From Bacillota bacterium (GTDB lineage: Bacteria; Bacillota; UBA994): DNA of 58,640 bases. This document shows positions 8,675-17,470 of this stretch, one piece after another. The translations under genes and the position numbers were made by a program. Each line of letters starts with the position of its first letter. Within the stretch, counting starts at the first letter, position 1. The notes beneath the pieces are model-generated. The model did no database searches. It saw nothing but the letters and a program-made list of their open reading frames with translations, and had not been told where the DNA came from. The stretch is from assembly GCA_009773495.1 (NCBI GenBank), contig WSXW01000029.1:1-58640 (forward strand), written 5' to 3'.

Positions 8675-8830
8675 TACCAAGCCATTGGCGTGGTAGAGAA
8701 AGATTAAAGACAACCTATACAGGTGGCTCTGCATTGAACTGAGCCCTAGATTGTAGACACCCTAAAAGGGCGGGGATTATACTGCTAATAGGCGGTTCCT
8801 GTATTCAACAGGGGCCACTTTTTTTCGCGT
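8675..8830 (+). other. Structured intergenic region downstream of spoIIQ
   Basis: No open reading frame is convincing here. Several hairpins can form: TACCA-GCCA/TGGC-TGGTA just after the spoIIQ stop, GGCTC/GAGCC at about 8725-8745, and the terminator at 8794-8825. GTGGC (8723-8727) can also pair with GCCAC (8814-8818), which would compete with the terminator. This could be a trailer, a small RNA or a switch. I recognise no known RNA family. Confidence 0.3.
8794..8825 (+). terminator. Rho-independent terminator downstream of spoIIQ
   Basis: GGTTCCTGT (8794-8802) pairs with ACAGGGGCC (8808-8816), using two G-U pairs, around a 5-base loop. A run of seven T follows at 8819-8825. Confidence 0.7.
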
Positions 8831-8923
8831 TCACTGGTAGCCCGATGGTTAGAATCTTGCCCCAGCCTAGCGTAACAAAAGCCGGTTGGTTTCGTCCAAT
8901 GACATAGTTAGACAAACATGATA

Positions 8924-8952
8924 TTGCAGGAATATGGTAACTATTGTAGAAT
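8924..8952 (+). promoter_or_regulatory. Candidate promoter of the type I-B cas operon
   Basis: TTGCAG (8924-8929), a 17-base spacer and TAGAAT (8947-8952) form a reasonable sigma-A promoter. Transcription would start near 8959, giving a leader of about 75 bases before cas6. No other good promoter is visible between the terminator at 8825 and cas6. Confidence 0.55.
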
Positions 8953-8961
8953 TAATGCGTA

Positions 8962-9003
8962 GACAACAGGGAGCGGGCAACTAGAGTGGTTGTCCGCTTT
9001 TTT
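8962..9003 (+). terminator. Terminator in the cas leader, possible attenuator
   Basis: AGCGGGCAAC (8972-8981) pairs perfectly with GTTGTCCGCT (8989-8998), followed by six T (8998-9003): a textbook intrinsic terminator only 31 bases before the cas6 start and downstream of the candidate promoter. GACAAC (8962-8967) is complementary to GTTGTC (8989-8994), part of the right arm, so an alternative fold could block the terminator. Confidence 0.6.
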
Positions 9004-9034
9004 ATTGCTGTGACACTACACTTGGAGGTATAAA

Positions 9035-9994
9035 ATGAGCGGCTTTGCAAAACTTAAGCTCGTCAAACTCGACTTCATCATAGCCGCGGGAGAAGCAGGG
9101 TTATCCTTGCCCCGTTACAAAGGTTCTACGTTTCGCGGTGGCTTTGGCTCCACCTTTAAAGAAATTGTCTGCAGTCAGCGCCAGGCACAGTGCGCGGAGT
9201 GCTTGTTATTCCTCTCATGCCCGTACAAGTACATTTTTGAAACAATTCCTCCCGCAAATATTCAGGTGCCCAGTGGCTTTAGCGATGCTCCGCGCCCCTT
9301 TATTTTGCGTCCGCCGCTTGCTGAGAAAACCGATTTCGCACTGTGGGAGAACCTTACCTTCTCACTAATTCTTGCTGGGCGGGGGATAGACTACCTGCCT
9401 TATTTCATCCTTGTTTTTAAAGAATTGGGCGTAAAGGGCTTGGGTAAGGGGCGTCGGCCTTTCTCTTTAGTGAAGGTAGAATCCACCGATTTACATGACG
9501 GCATTCCTAGCCTTGTATATGATGCATCTACCGGGCGCATACAGAACAACTTATCCATAATAACTGGCGAGCAGATTTTAGAAATCCCGCGTCCAGCCAC
9601 GCACAGCCTCTCTTTGGACTTCCTAACTATGACTCGACTCACAAGCGACGAGCGGCAAATGGCTAAACCCTACTTTAATCTTGTTATGCGCGCAGTTTTT
9701 CGTCGACTTACGTCCATGCTGCTGTTTCATCACGACACCATATTAGAGTTGCCTTTTCCAGATCTACTTGAGCAAGCTTCCCATGTGGAATTAGTTGTCG
9801 ATGCTACAGAATGGGCAGATTGGGAGAGGTATTCGAGTCGCCAAGATGCCAAAATGAGCATGGGTGGTATTGTCGGTAAAGCAACCTACCGCGGTGACCT
9901 CACTCCTTTTTATCCTTATCTTAAAGCAGCCGAGTTTTTACACGTCGGCAAAGGCGTGGTGTTTGGGTTGGGGTGGGTGAGAATGGAGGCTTAG
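9035..9994 (+). CDS. cas6: CRISPR pre-crRNA endoribonuclease Cas6
   Basis: Cas6 cuts the CRISPR transcript within each repeat to give crRNAs with an 8-nt 5' handle (here expected ACTGAAAC). The 319-residue protein matches the Cas6 family that begins with RYKGSTFRGGFGSTFK and a Cys-rich CPYKYIFET segment. It ends with the glycine-rich RAMP loop (HVGKGVVFGLGWVRM). It is the first gene of the type I-B operon; GGAGG at 9024-9028 precedes the ATG. It is the only Cas6 in the window, so it probably also supplies crRNA to the type III-B complex encoded after the array. The catalytic residues cannot be assigned with confidence by eye. Confidence 0.88.
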   Translation: MSGFAKLKLVKLDFIIAAGEAGLSLPRYKGSTFRGGFGSTFKEIVCSQRQAQCAECLLFLSCPYKYIFETIPPANIQVPSGFSDAPRPFILRPPLAEKTDFALWENLTFSLILAGRGIDYLPYFILVFKELGVKGLGKGRRPFSLVKVESTDLHDGIPSLVYDASTGRIQNNLSIITGEQILEIPRPATHSLSLDFLTMTRLTSDERQMAKPYFNLVMRAVFRRLTSMLLFHHDTILELPFPDLLEQASHVELVVDATEWADWERYSSRQDAKMSMGGIVGKATYRGDLTPFYPYLKAAEFLHVGKGVVFGLGWVRMEA

Positions 9995-10031
9995 AAAAAC
10001 ACATTTAATCAAAGAGAGGAGGTGAATAACT

Positions 10032-11414
10032 TTGTCGTTTGATCTACTAAGGTATACTGGTCATGTTTTCGTAGATGCTGGCATTGCCGTAGTGGAAACG
10101 CAAATAGGAAAGCCATGTACAGAAATAGATTCGGGCAGTCTAAGATTATTGGAGGAATGGCTACTAGAGCAATATGCGAATCCGCCGATGAGAGCATATC
10201 TTTCGATTCATTTTCCAAACTCCCCGTGGTGTAACTTTAACCCTAAAATACCTGCAGAACGGCGCAGGGCAAACCAGTTAACCCTCCTGCGGGCATATGA
10301 GGCCCCGCTGTTAGAGCCGGCGGCAGCATGTCCATTTTGTGGACGTACGGCGCAGTTTTTGGCCGATAAACAGCACATACCCTTGCTTAGCTCAGCCGCC
10401 TGCCTAGTTACTGCTCCCTATGGTCGTGTGGGCACTCCGGTGTGCGGCTACTGTTTGCTTGCCATACAGTTTTACCCCTTGGGGACTATTAAGGCGACAG
10501 GCAAACCATTAATTTGGTGGACGCCAAATCAGAAGCTGCTCCAACGTTTGACAAGCATACATTTTAAGAAACTACAGCGTATTATTGCGCTAAGGGGAGA
10601 AAAAGTGCAATCCCTAGATTGGCCGCGAAGTCGATTATTGGAATCCGCCAAGCTGGTGGTTGACACTATTGACGACAAGAGGGAGTTTTGTGATTGTATT
10701 GGGTATCATTTTACTAATTACGGATCAGGACCAGATTTTAAGCAGTATTTTTTACCGCATCAGCTCCTAGATTTTTGGTGGGACGTAAAGATGTCTTCTG
10801 CAACGGTGCGCGAGGTACACGCTGGCATTGAGAGAGAAGCTTGGGCGACGCCAAAGCAGAAGAAGCGACCGTTGGAAGAGGACGAGCTTGAAAGCATGTC
10901 GCTGCGCAATAGGTATTATGAATTTCTGAGTGAGGCTTTTATGAGCCCTGACTGGGAAAGAAGAGCTAAGCTGGTTGTTCGTAAGTTCTTCCTACAGACA
11001 AAAAACATATCCCGTAATAGTTTTGATTTGGCCGAACTTTTTTTAAGAAGGGTGAGTGGCATGGAAAAATATCGGTTGGAGGTAATACGTAAGGCTGCAG
11101 ACTCGATCGCCGATTTGGTCCTAGACCATGGAGAAAAACGCTGGCTCACTAATCTTTACATGAAAGAGCTAAGATCGCGAGAATTAATGAACTATTTGCT
11201 GCGTTGCCAAAGACGTCTATGTGATGCCAAGAGACCTTTGGAGTGGGAAAACGTCTTGCAGCTATTGGATGTTTCTTCGGCAGATGAAAACCCGTTAGGA
11301 GACTGGTGGCTGGTAAGAGACTTGCTCCTGATGCGCATACTGGAGAGAGTAGGGCAGACAAATGCACCCTTGGTGAGGGAGTTAGAGGTCATGGAAAAGG
11401 AGGAGGTAGAGTAA
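10032..11414 (+). CDS. cst1: Type I-B Cascade large subunit Cas8b1/Cst1 (CXXC-CXXC)
   Basis: The large subunit of Cascade helps recognise the PAM and recruits Cas3. This 460-residue protein has the paired CXXC zinc site that names the Cst1 (Tneap) family: CPFCG with C100/C103 and CGYC with C138/C141. The remainder is a divergent, mostly helical sequence, as is usual for Cas8. The start is TTG 10032 behind a very strong site (GAGAGGAGGTGA, 10014-10025). It lies between cas6 and cst2, and only one base separates its stop from cst2, so the genes are translationally linked. The assignment rests on the cysteine pairs plus position. Confidence 0.82.
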   Translation: MSFDLLRYTGHVFVDAGIAVVETQIGKPCTEIDSGSLRLLEEWLLEQYANPPMRAYLSIHFPNSPWCNFNPKIPAERRRANQLTLLRAYEAPLLEPAAACPFCGRTAQFLADKQHIPLLSSAACLVTAPYGRVGTPVCGYCLLAIQFYPLGTIKATGKPLIWWTPNQKLLQRLTSIHFKKLQRIIALRGEKVQSLDWPRSRLLESAKLVVDTIDDKREFCDCIGYHFTNYGSGPDFKQYFLPHQLLDFWWDVKMSSATVREVHAGIEREAWATPKQKKRPLEEDELESMSLRNRYYEFLSEAFMSPDWERRAKLVVRKFFLQTKNISRNSFDLAELFLRRVSGMEKYRLEVIRKAADSIADLVLDHGEKRWLTNLYMKELRSRELMNYLLRCQRRLCDAKRPLEWENVLQLLDVSSADENPLGDWWLVRDLLLMRILERVGQTNAPLVRELEVMEKEEVE

Positions 11415-11415
11415 T

Positions 11416-12510
11416 ATGGCACACTTATCAGGACTCTTGTTGATTGATTGTCCAGCTTCTGCCCTCAATAATGCTGGTGCCGTGGAAGATGCTAGGACAG
11501 ATAATACCGTTGCCGTGAAACGCATATCGTCTAAAGCGGGTGTATTCCCTTATGTTTCTGCACAGGCTTTTCGCTATTGGTTACGGAGTATTCTCAGCAA
11601 GATGGATGGATGGACGAGTTCACCAGTATTTAGGGAAGGTAAAATCGCCTATACGGACGCCAACCCCATACAATACGCAGAAGATGATGTATTTGGCTAT
11701 ATGCGTGCGCCATCAGGATCGGCAGAAGCGAAAAAATTACGTGAAGAACAAGGGATAGATAATAAAGCCACTGCCATGCAAGATAAAGTGACCCTCACGA
11801 GGCAATCACCACTTAAAGTTAGCACTTTAGTATCAATTGCTCCACTGCGAGAGGTAACCACAGATTTTGGAGTTATGGCAAGGCAAGAGGGGAATGCAGT
11901 GCCCTTTGAGCATGAATTTTATCGCACCACCTTAAGCGGCCTTTATTCCATGGACCTTGCTATGCTTGGAAGATTCTACAGCGTCAACAGGTCTGGCTTC
12001 AAGCATCTGGACGAAGTGCGCTTAAAGCAGGCTATCGAGTTGAAACTAGCACCTTTCGATGATGGTCGTGCCTATGAACTGCCGTTAGCTGAGCGAAAAA
12101 ACCGCTTAAGTAAGGTTCTTCTCGCGTTAGGCGAGCTGACTGGAGGAGCTAAGCTAGCGATGCACTATACGGACGTAGCTCCAAAACTACTGATTATGGC
12201 TGTAACAAAAGGAGGGAATCACATTTTTTCTACGGCCGTTGGAGCGGATGCCAAAGGGCTTCCTCTAATTAAGCATGATGCTATTAAGGAAATCGCCCGG
12301 GTATACAAGGACGAGATTATAAGTGGTATGTATGTCGGGTTGCCACAGGGGTATCTTGACGAACAACGCGCTGAATTGTCTGCAACCTTAAACGAAATCA
12401 GTAAAGGCGCAGAATATAACAATAGGTGCACTTTCCTCGGCCATCCTCGTGAAGCAATAAAAAAACTGCTGGCGGACTTGGAAACGGAAGCTAGTGTATG
12501 GTTAGCGTAA
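11416..12510 (+). CDS. cst2: Type I-B Cascade backbone subunit Cas7 (Cst2/DevR)
   Basis: Cas7 polymerises along the crRNA spacer to form the backbone of Cascade. The 364-residue protein has the DevR/Cst2 start: GLLLIDCPASALNNAG, then NTVAVKRI and FPYVSAQAFRYWLR, the conserved RNA-binding RAMP region. The ATG is one base after the cst1 stop, with GGAGG inside the end of cst1. The last 13 bases overlap cas5. A full-length family member with no visible defect. Confidence 0.9.
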   Translation: MAHLSGLLLIDCPASALNNAGAVEDARTDNTVAVKRISSKAGVFPYVSAQAFRYWLRSILSKMDGWTSSPVFREGKIAYTDANPIQYAEDDVFGYMRAPSGSAEAKKLREEQGIDNKATAMQDKVTLTRQSPLKVSTLVSIAPLREVTTDFGVMARQEGNAVPFEHEFYRTTLSGLYSMDLAMLGRFYSVNRSGFKHLDEVRLKQAIELKLAPFDDGRAYELPLAERKNRLSKVLLALGELTGGAKLAMHYTDVAPKLLIMAVTKGGNHIFSTAVGADAKGLPLIKHDAIKEIARVYKDEIISGMYVGLPQGYLDEQRAELSATLNEISKGAEYNNRCTFLGHPREAIKKLLADLETEASVWLA

Positions 12511-13277
12511 CAGCCCTCAAAATTACAACCACTGCGCGGACAGCATCGTTCCGCTACCCCCACGTCATGGTTGGCAGATTGCCAACATATGAAATGCCTC
12601 CTCCAGCCACTATTTATGGCCATTTGTGTAGTGTGGTAGGCAAATGGTTTGATCCCACTGGGCTAGAATTTGCTTATATTTTTACGCATCAGGGCATAGG
12701 AGAGGATTTAGAAACAGCGCATGTAGTAGAGGAAGCAGGGAATCGCAGGGGGATCAATGAACTTGGCTTGCCAAAAAACCTCGAGGGCAGCATAAATATA
12801 CAAAGACGGCAGTTTCTGCTGAATGTAGAAATGCATCTTTATGTAAAAGGACCAAGTGAGATGCTAAACCAGCTAAAAATAGGATTTATTTCTCCAGTTT
12901 TTAGCTATATATTGGGACGGAGTCAAGATCTTGCGACTTGTCATTCTGCCATTATGGTAGATCTAGCGGCCGGGCAGCGTTTCTTCTTTTCCGGCACCTT
13001 ATTGCCATGGGAGTTGAGACCATATGTGACGAACGGTGTACCTGTCTTGATGCCGGCCAAGATCGATTATCTTAACTATCGTGAACCAACCTTTGCGCAG
13101 TACGTTCAAATTGGTACGCGCCCGCTTCGGATTGACTTATGCGAGGAAGGTGACGATGTCTTGTCATCACGCCCCTTTGAACAGGCCCTTGTGGACGCGA
13201 ACCATCACCTAGAAGTCAGAGGCGTTACATATTCTCGCGGGTTATGGTTTATGCCTATGCGAGGTGTTGGAAATTGA
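12498..13277 (+). CDS. cas5: Type I-B Cascade subunit Cas5 (Cas5t)
   Basis: Cas5 caps the 5' handle of the crRNA in Cascade. The 259-residue protein carries the Cas5 N-terminal signature: TASFRYPHVMVGRLPTYEMP, then PPATIYGHLCS. The sequence agrees with the Cas5t branch found beside Cst1 and Cst2. ATG 12498 lies inside the end of cst2 (13-base overlap). The gene ends by overlapping the probable cas3 start, so cst2, cas5 and cas3 are tightly coupled. The family's C-terminal region is intact as far as can be seen. Confidence 0.88.
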   Translation: MVSVTALKITTTARTASFRYPHVMVGRLPTYEMPPPATIYGHLCSVVGKWFDPTGLEFAYIFTHQGIGEDLETAHVVEEAGNRRGINELGLPKNLEGSINIQRRQFLLNVEMHLYVKGPSEMLNQLKIGFISPVFSYILGRSQDLATCHSAIMVDLAAGQRFFFSGTLLPWELRPYVTNGVPVLMPAKIDYLNYREPTFAQYVQIGTRPLRIDLCEEGDDVLSSRPFEQALVDANHHLEVRGVTYSRGLWFMPMRGVGN

Positions 13278-15562
13278 GTGACAGCAAGCTATGGTCTAAA
13301 ACCCCGCCGAACCCCGGTGAGCCGGGGTTATCTTTATGCGAGCATACGAGGGATGTCGTTAAGGTGATGGGGGAATTAGTTGATTTGTATCAAAAAGAGT
13401 TATCTTTAATTGCTCCCGGTATTGTACCTTTATTGTTGCAGGCTGCCTTACTCCATGATTTAGGTAAAGCTCACCCACAATTCCAACAGTATCTGAGGGG
13501 TGGTCCTCCATTTAAGCTACGCCATGAGGTGTTGAGTTTAGCAATGGTATCGGCGGAGTTAAGTGTGGAGGAAAAGATTTTGGTCGCAGGAGCCGTAGTG
13601 ACACATCACCGGAATTGGGCTTACTTAATGGGTGAAGGGTCTAGTACAGCTTATTACGCCGACAGAAAGCCGGCATCCGAAATAGGGCCGTTGGTTGAGT
13701 TATGCCAAGGATTAGATTCAGATCTCTTTGCCGAGATCAAACAGATGATAATGAAAATTGCTGAGGAGCAAAGTTTAACTCAAGTAGGCTGGCGGTCTGC
13801 TTACACAAACATGTTAGACGCGGTACATCTTCACTTGCAAGAAATAAGGGCCACCGAGAAGAGGTTAAAGAGTGACGCTTACGTGATGAGTGCAGACCCT
13901 TTTATCAAAAGAGCAATCATTATGAGAGGGTTTCTTATGCAAAGCGATTACTTGGCCAGTGGTGGAGCAAAACGAGTACTCCGTGGTGTATCAAGCTTGC
14001 CGGAGATGGAAAGATTGTTGTTTCCGAAGGTAAATATGTGGGAGCACCAACATAGAGTAGCAGCGTTACCCGCTAATGTTATTCTTATAGCTCCCACTGG
14101 GGCCGGGAAGACTGAAAGCGCTTTGCTCTGGAGTACCGTAGTCAAAGAGCGTCTGCAGCTCGGAGGACGAACTTATTTTTTACTCCCTTATCAAGCAAGT
14201 ATGAACGCCATGACATCTCGTCTGCGCAGAGTTTTCGGCGAGCCATGCGTATCAGTCATTCACGGCAAGAGCCTAATTCGAACTTACCAGAACCCCCTTG
14301 ACGATGGGTATGATATCTCGCAATCTCGCCGCATGGTGCGTGAGAAAGAAGCAATTGCAAGATTAAACGTAGCTCCTATAAGGGTATCTAGCCCACTGCA
14401 GCTTATTAAGGCATTCTTTACCTCCAAGGGGCACGAAGCAATTATTTGTGGGACTCTGGGGGCACAAATAATTTTTGATGAAATCCACGCATATGACTTG
14501 AACATTACTGCAATGGCACTCGCCTGTGCTAAATATCTTGCGGACCATTTTTTAGCCAAGTGCCTATTCATGTCAGCAACCATGCCCACTCACTTGAGAA
14601 GTATTCTTGAGGAGATGTTCGTTATAGAACATGTCATTAGGCCAGAACTACGATGGTTGGCATCGATAGAAAGGCATAAACTCTCGATACTGAGTGAGGA
14701 CTATTTAGAAGCAGCGCCTAGAATTTTACACGCTGCGCAGAGTGGGCTTACTGTTCTAGTTGTGCTTAATCAACCAATGCGGGCTGTAAGGTTATGGGAA
14801 TTTATCCGTAGTCAAGACTATGACGATGTTTTGCTTTTTCATAGTCGTTTTACGGCTGAGGACAGGGTACTAAAGGAACAGCAAGTTGAACCTAAGCCTG
14901 GGCGCATATTAATCGCGACCCAGGTAGTTGAAGTATCTCTAGACATAGATTATGACACGTGTTTTACAGAACTCGCGCCCCTTGAGTCACTTTTACAACG
15001 GTTTGGCAGAGTGAACCGGTACAGCAAGAGGGATCCCGCCGATGTTTTTTTGTTCGCAGAGTTTAACGGAGAGCAGCACAAATATGCACCCTATGATAAG
15101 ACCCATTTGCAGAGTGTGCTAGCTGTTTTAAAGGACTTTCGCAACTCTAGTGCTGACGGGCTGTTGCGCGAAGAAAATCTGCAAGAGCTTCTCGACCTCA
15201 CTTATTCCGCTGAGATGAAAACGGCACTTAAGAAAATCTTAGCTGAAAAAATCGCGCTCTTTGAGAGATTTGTAATTCGCGAGCAGCTGCCTTTAGGAAT
15301 GAGTCCTGCGGCTGACATGGAGGACTTAGAAAGACAGTGGGAGGCGCTTTTTGACGGGCATGAAGTAATTCCCGCGTGCAAAGAGGAGCTAGCGCTTCGT
15401 TGTGATACCGCGTTGGATGTGGTCAAATATCTGGTCCCGCTGTCCTCGCCTATATTTTTTGCTCTAAATAAAGCAGGGCATGTAAGGTATAGCAAAATTT
15501 TAAAAAGTTTTATTGCGGATATGCCGTATGACCAGATTAGCGGGCTAAAAACCTCTCTTTAG
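13274..15562 (+). CDS. cas3: CRISPR helicase-nuclease Cas3 (HD plus SF2)
   Basis: Cas3 is recruited by target-bound Cascade and unwinds and degrades foreign DNA. The 762-residue protein fuses an N-terminal HD nuclease (CEHTRDV; LLHDLGKAH with H61-D62; VTHHRNW) to an SF2 helicase. The helicase has a Walker A (APTGAGKTES, K279), motif II DEIHAYD (D402), motif III MSATMP and motif VI LLQRFGRVNR. The start is TTG 13274, which overlaps the cas5 stop (TTGAGTGA), with GAGG at 13261-13264; upstream in-frame codons lie inside cas5 and give a poor N-terminus. All motifs needed for DNA degradation are present, so interference looks functional. Confidence 0.93.
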   Translation: MSDSKLWSKTPPNPGEPGLSLCEHTRDVVKVMGELVDLYQKELSLIAPGIVPLLLQAALLHDLGKAHPQFQQYLRGGPPFKLRHEVLSLAMVSAELSVEEKILVAGAVVTHHRNWAYLMGEGSSTAYYADRKPASEIGPLVELCQGLDSDLFAEIKQMIMKIAEEQSLTQVGWRSAYTNMLDAVHLHLQEIRATEKRLKSDAYVMSADPFIKRAIIMRGFLMQSDYLASGGAKRVLRGVSSLPEMERLLFPKVNMWEHQHRVAALPANVILIAPTGAGKTESALLWSTVVKERLQLGGRTYFLLPYQASMNAMTSRLRRVFGEPCVSVIHGKSLIRTYQNPLDDGYDISQSRRMVREKEAIARLNVAPIRVSSPLQLIKAFFTSKGHEAIICGTLGAQIIFDEIHAYDLNITAMALACAKYLADHFLAKCLFMSATMPTHLRSILEEMFVIEHVIRPELRWLASIERHKLSILSEDYLEAAPRILHAAQSGLTVLVVLNQPMRAVRLWEFIRSQDYDDVLLFHSRFTAEDRVLKEQQVEPKPGRILIATQVVEVSLDIDYDTCFTELAPLESLLQRFGRVNRYSKRDPADVFLFAEFNGEQHKYAPYDKTHLQSVLAVLKDFRNSSADGLLREENLQELLDLTYSAEMKTALKKILAEKIALFERFVIREQLPLGMSPAADMEDLERQWEALFDGHEVIPACKEELALRCDTALDVVKYLVPLSSPIFFALNKAGHVRYSKILKSFIADMPYDQISGLKTSL

Positions 15563-15622
15563 AGATGGTGTTGGTATATCCTAGATAATTATTCTTAATA
15601 ATTAATTTTGAGGTGAGTGCTA

Positions 15623-16630
15623 ATGGAAATCATCGTCGACAACTTTGGTTCATTTGTCGGCAAGAAAAGCGAACGCCTTGTAGTAAAAAACAAGGATTCA
15701 ATAGTAGTGGAAGAACCATTTTTCAAGATCGAAAGTATTACTTTAGCTTCAGGCGGTATTTCTATTTCAACGGACGCAATAGAGGAATGCATGACTCATG
15801 GTATTCAGATAAACCTGATGTCTCCGAATGGCAAGGTTTACGGTGTGATACACTCCCCTCACGTGAATGCCACTATTGTCACTAGGCGGGCGCAGTTACT
15901 GGCGGCCATGGATAGCAGGGGTATAGAGCTAGTAAAGGCTATTATTTCCGGTAAAGTACATAACCAAATAAACACCCTCAAGTACTTTGCCAAGCATCTT
16001 AAAGAAAACAGGGTAGAACTTCATGAGTTCACCCAAACAGCAGTAAACAAAATGGATAAACATTTGAGTCACATACGCTCTTTGGAGAGTGAATCTCTTG
16101 ATGATTTACGTCCTATAGTTTTTGCTGCTGAAGGGCAAGCAGCGGACACCTATTGGAAGACAGTAGCCGAGATCCTTAAAGGAAAGGTAGAGATACCAGG
16201 CAGAGAGCACCGTGGGGCAACAGACCCATTCAATATGTTTTTGAACTATGGGTATGGTATTTTATATGGGCGCATATGGGGCGCAATTAGCACCGCCGGT
16301 CTTGATCCATATGCAGGATTCCTACATGTGGACCGCTCTGGGAAAGCCAGCATGGTGCTAGATTTCATTGAGGAGTTTCGACAGGCCATAGTTGACCGAG
16401 TGGCGATAGCCTCATTTAGTCGGGGATTCGATATGAAGCAGGAAAACGGACAATTAACAATTGAGACCAGAAGTGAAATTGCCAAGCGTGTGAGCGAAAG
16501 GTTAGATTCTACAGACAGCTACGACGGCAAAAAGTATAAACTCAGCAATATTATTCACGCTCAGTCGCGTAAGCTAGCTTCTTTCTTGAGGGGCGAAGGT
16601 AAATACACGTCTCACATTGCGGGGTGGTAG
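15623..16630 (+). CDS. cas1: CRISPR integrase Cas1
   Basis: Cas1 with Cas2 inserts new spacers at the leader end of the array. The 335-residue protein shows the metal-binding triad of the family: E170 (FAAEGQAADTYW), H235 (GFLHVDRSGK) and E250 in DFIEEFR. ATG 15623 is chosen because GAGGTG (15610-15615) is seven bases upstream; GTG 15617 is too close. The gene is separated from cas3 by 60 bases that include an A/T-rich stretch, so a separate promoter for the adaptation genes is possible. Its stop abuts cas2. Confidence 0.93.
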   Translation: MEIIVDNFGSFVGKKSERLVVKNKDSIVVEEPFFKIESITLASGGISISTDAIEECMTHGIQINLMSPNGKVYGVIHSPHVNATIVTRRAQLLAAMDSRGIELVKAIISGKVHNQINTLKYFAKHLKENRVELHEFTQTAVNKMDKHLSHIRSLESESLDDLRPIVFAAEGQAADTYWKTVAEILKGKVEIPGREHRGATDPFNMFLNYGYGILYGRIWGAISTAGLDPYAGFLHVDRSGKASMVLDFIEEFRQAIVDRVAIASFSRGFDMKQENGQLTIETRSEIAKRVSERLDSTDSYDGKKYKLSNIIHAQSRKLASFLRGEGKYTSHIAGW

Positions 16631-16631
16631 T

Positions 16632-16895
16632 ATGCCAGTGCTTCTCCTTTACGACATCACCGATGATAGGATTCGCCACAAGGTTTCTGAGGCGTGCAAA
16701 GACTATGGTCTAAAACGAGAGCAGTACAGCGCCTTTTCGGGTCAGCTCAACACCAACAAGCGAGAAGAACTGTTTATGAGAGTAAAAAAGCTGCTCGGAC
16801 GCCATGGGGGCAGTATTCATCTCTACAATATTTGCGAAAAAGACTTTCGTTTGCGCCAGACATATAAGGTTGAGGAGCCAAAAGAGGATGATTGA
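16632..16895 (+). CDS. cas2: CRISPR adaptation protein Cas2
   Basis: Cas2 is the dimeric scaffold of the Cas1-Cas2 integrase. The 87-residue protein begins with the ferredoxin-fold strand MPVLLLYDITDDRIR, with the conserved aspartate at D8, and has the usual length. ATG 16632 lies one base after the cas1 stop, with GGGGTGG just upstream inside the cas1 end. The last eight bases overlap cas4. Nothing unusual. Confidence 0.92.
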   Translation: MPVLLLYDITDDRIRHKVSEACKDYGLKREQYSAFSGQLNTNKREELFMRVKKLLGRHGGSIHLYNICEKDFRLRQTYKVEEPKEDD

Positions 16896-17466
16896 GCTTA
16901 AGGTGACGGATATAAAGCAATATTTTTATTGCCCGCGCATCGTTTATTTCTGCTACGTCATGCCAGTGGACAAAAAGGTGAGTTTTAAGATGTCGGCAGG
17001 CACTATCGAACATATTAGGTTCGAGACTTTAGAAAAGAGGCGTAAAGTTATACGCTACGGTTTAGAGCAAGCTGAAAGACGTTTTCGCGTACCGCTCTAT
17101 TCCAAACGGTTAGGTCTGCGCGGGGTACTTGATATGCTCTTAATCAATACACAGGGCGAGATGTTTCCTGTAGAGCATAAAGCAACTATGCAACGCCTTG
17201 GCCTTAACCACAAGTATCAGCTGGCAGCTTACGCCATACTCGTAGAAGATGAATTTTCTACGCAAGTTCGCAGAGGTTTTCTGTATGCCTCTTTAAGCAA
17301 GGAGCTAAGAGAGGTCGAGGTCGATCATTCTATTCGCAGGGCGTTGCAGAGGGTTTTGGTAATCATACGCAACATGATAAGTACACAACGATTACCTAAA
17401 GTTCTGCACGATAAAAGTCGCTGCGGCGATTGTGAATACAGGCTATATTGTTTAGATGTGAGGTGA
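16888..17466 (+). CDS. cas4: CRISPR-associated exonuclease Cas4
   Basis: Cas4 is a RecB-type nuclease that trims pre-spacers and helps select PAM-containing ends. The 192-residue protein has the nuclease core: D82 in GVLDML, E96 and K98 in PVEHK, and QLAAYA. It also has four cysteines for an iron-sulphur cluster (C15; C179, C182, C188). The start is ATG 16888, overlapping cas2 by eight bases; a longer in-frame extension into cas2 lacks family similarity. It is followed four bases later by a second Cas4-family gene, csa1. Confidence 0.9.
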   Translation: MIELKVTDIKQYFYCPRIVYFCYVMPVDKKVSFKMSAGTIEHIRFETLEKRRKVIRYGLEQAERRFRVPLYSKRLGLRGVLDMLLINTQGEMFPVEHKATMQRLGLNHKYQLAAYAILVEDEFSTQVRRGFLYASLSKELREVEVDHSIRRALQRVLVIIRNMISTQRLPKVLHDKSRCGDCEYRLYCLDVR

Positions 17467-17470
17467 AGTA

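Noticed and set aside
8700-8825. 6S or SRP RNA gene
   Set aside because: The conserved core sequences of these RNAs are not seen and the length and fold do not match.
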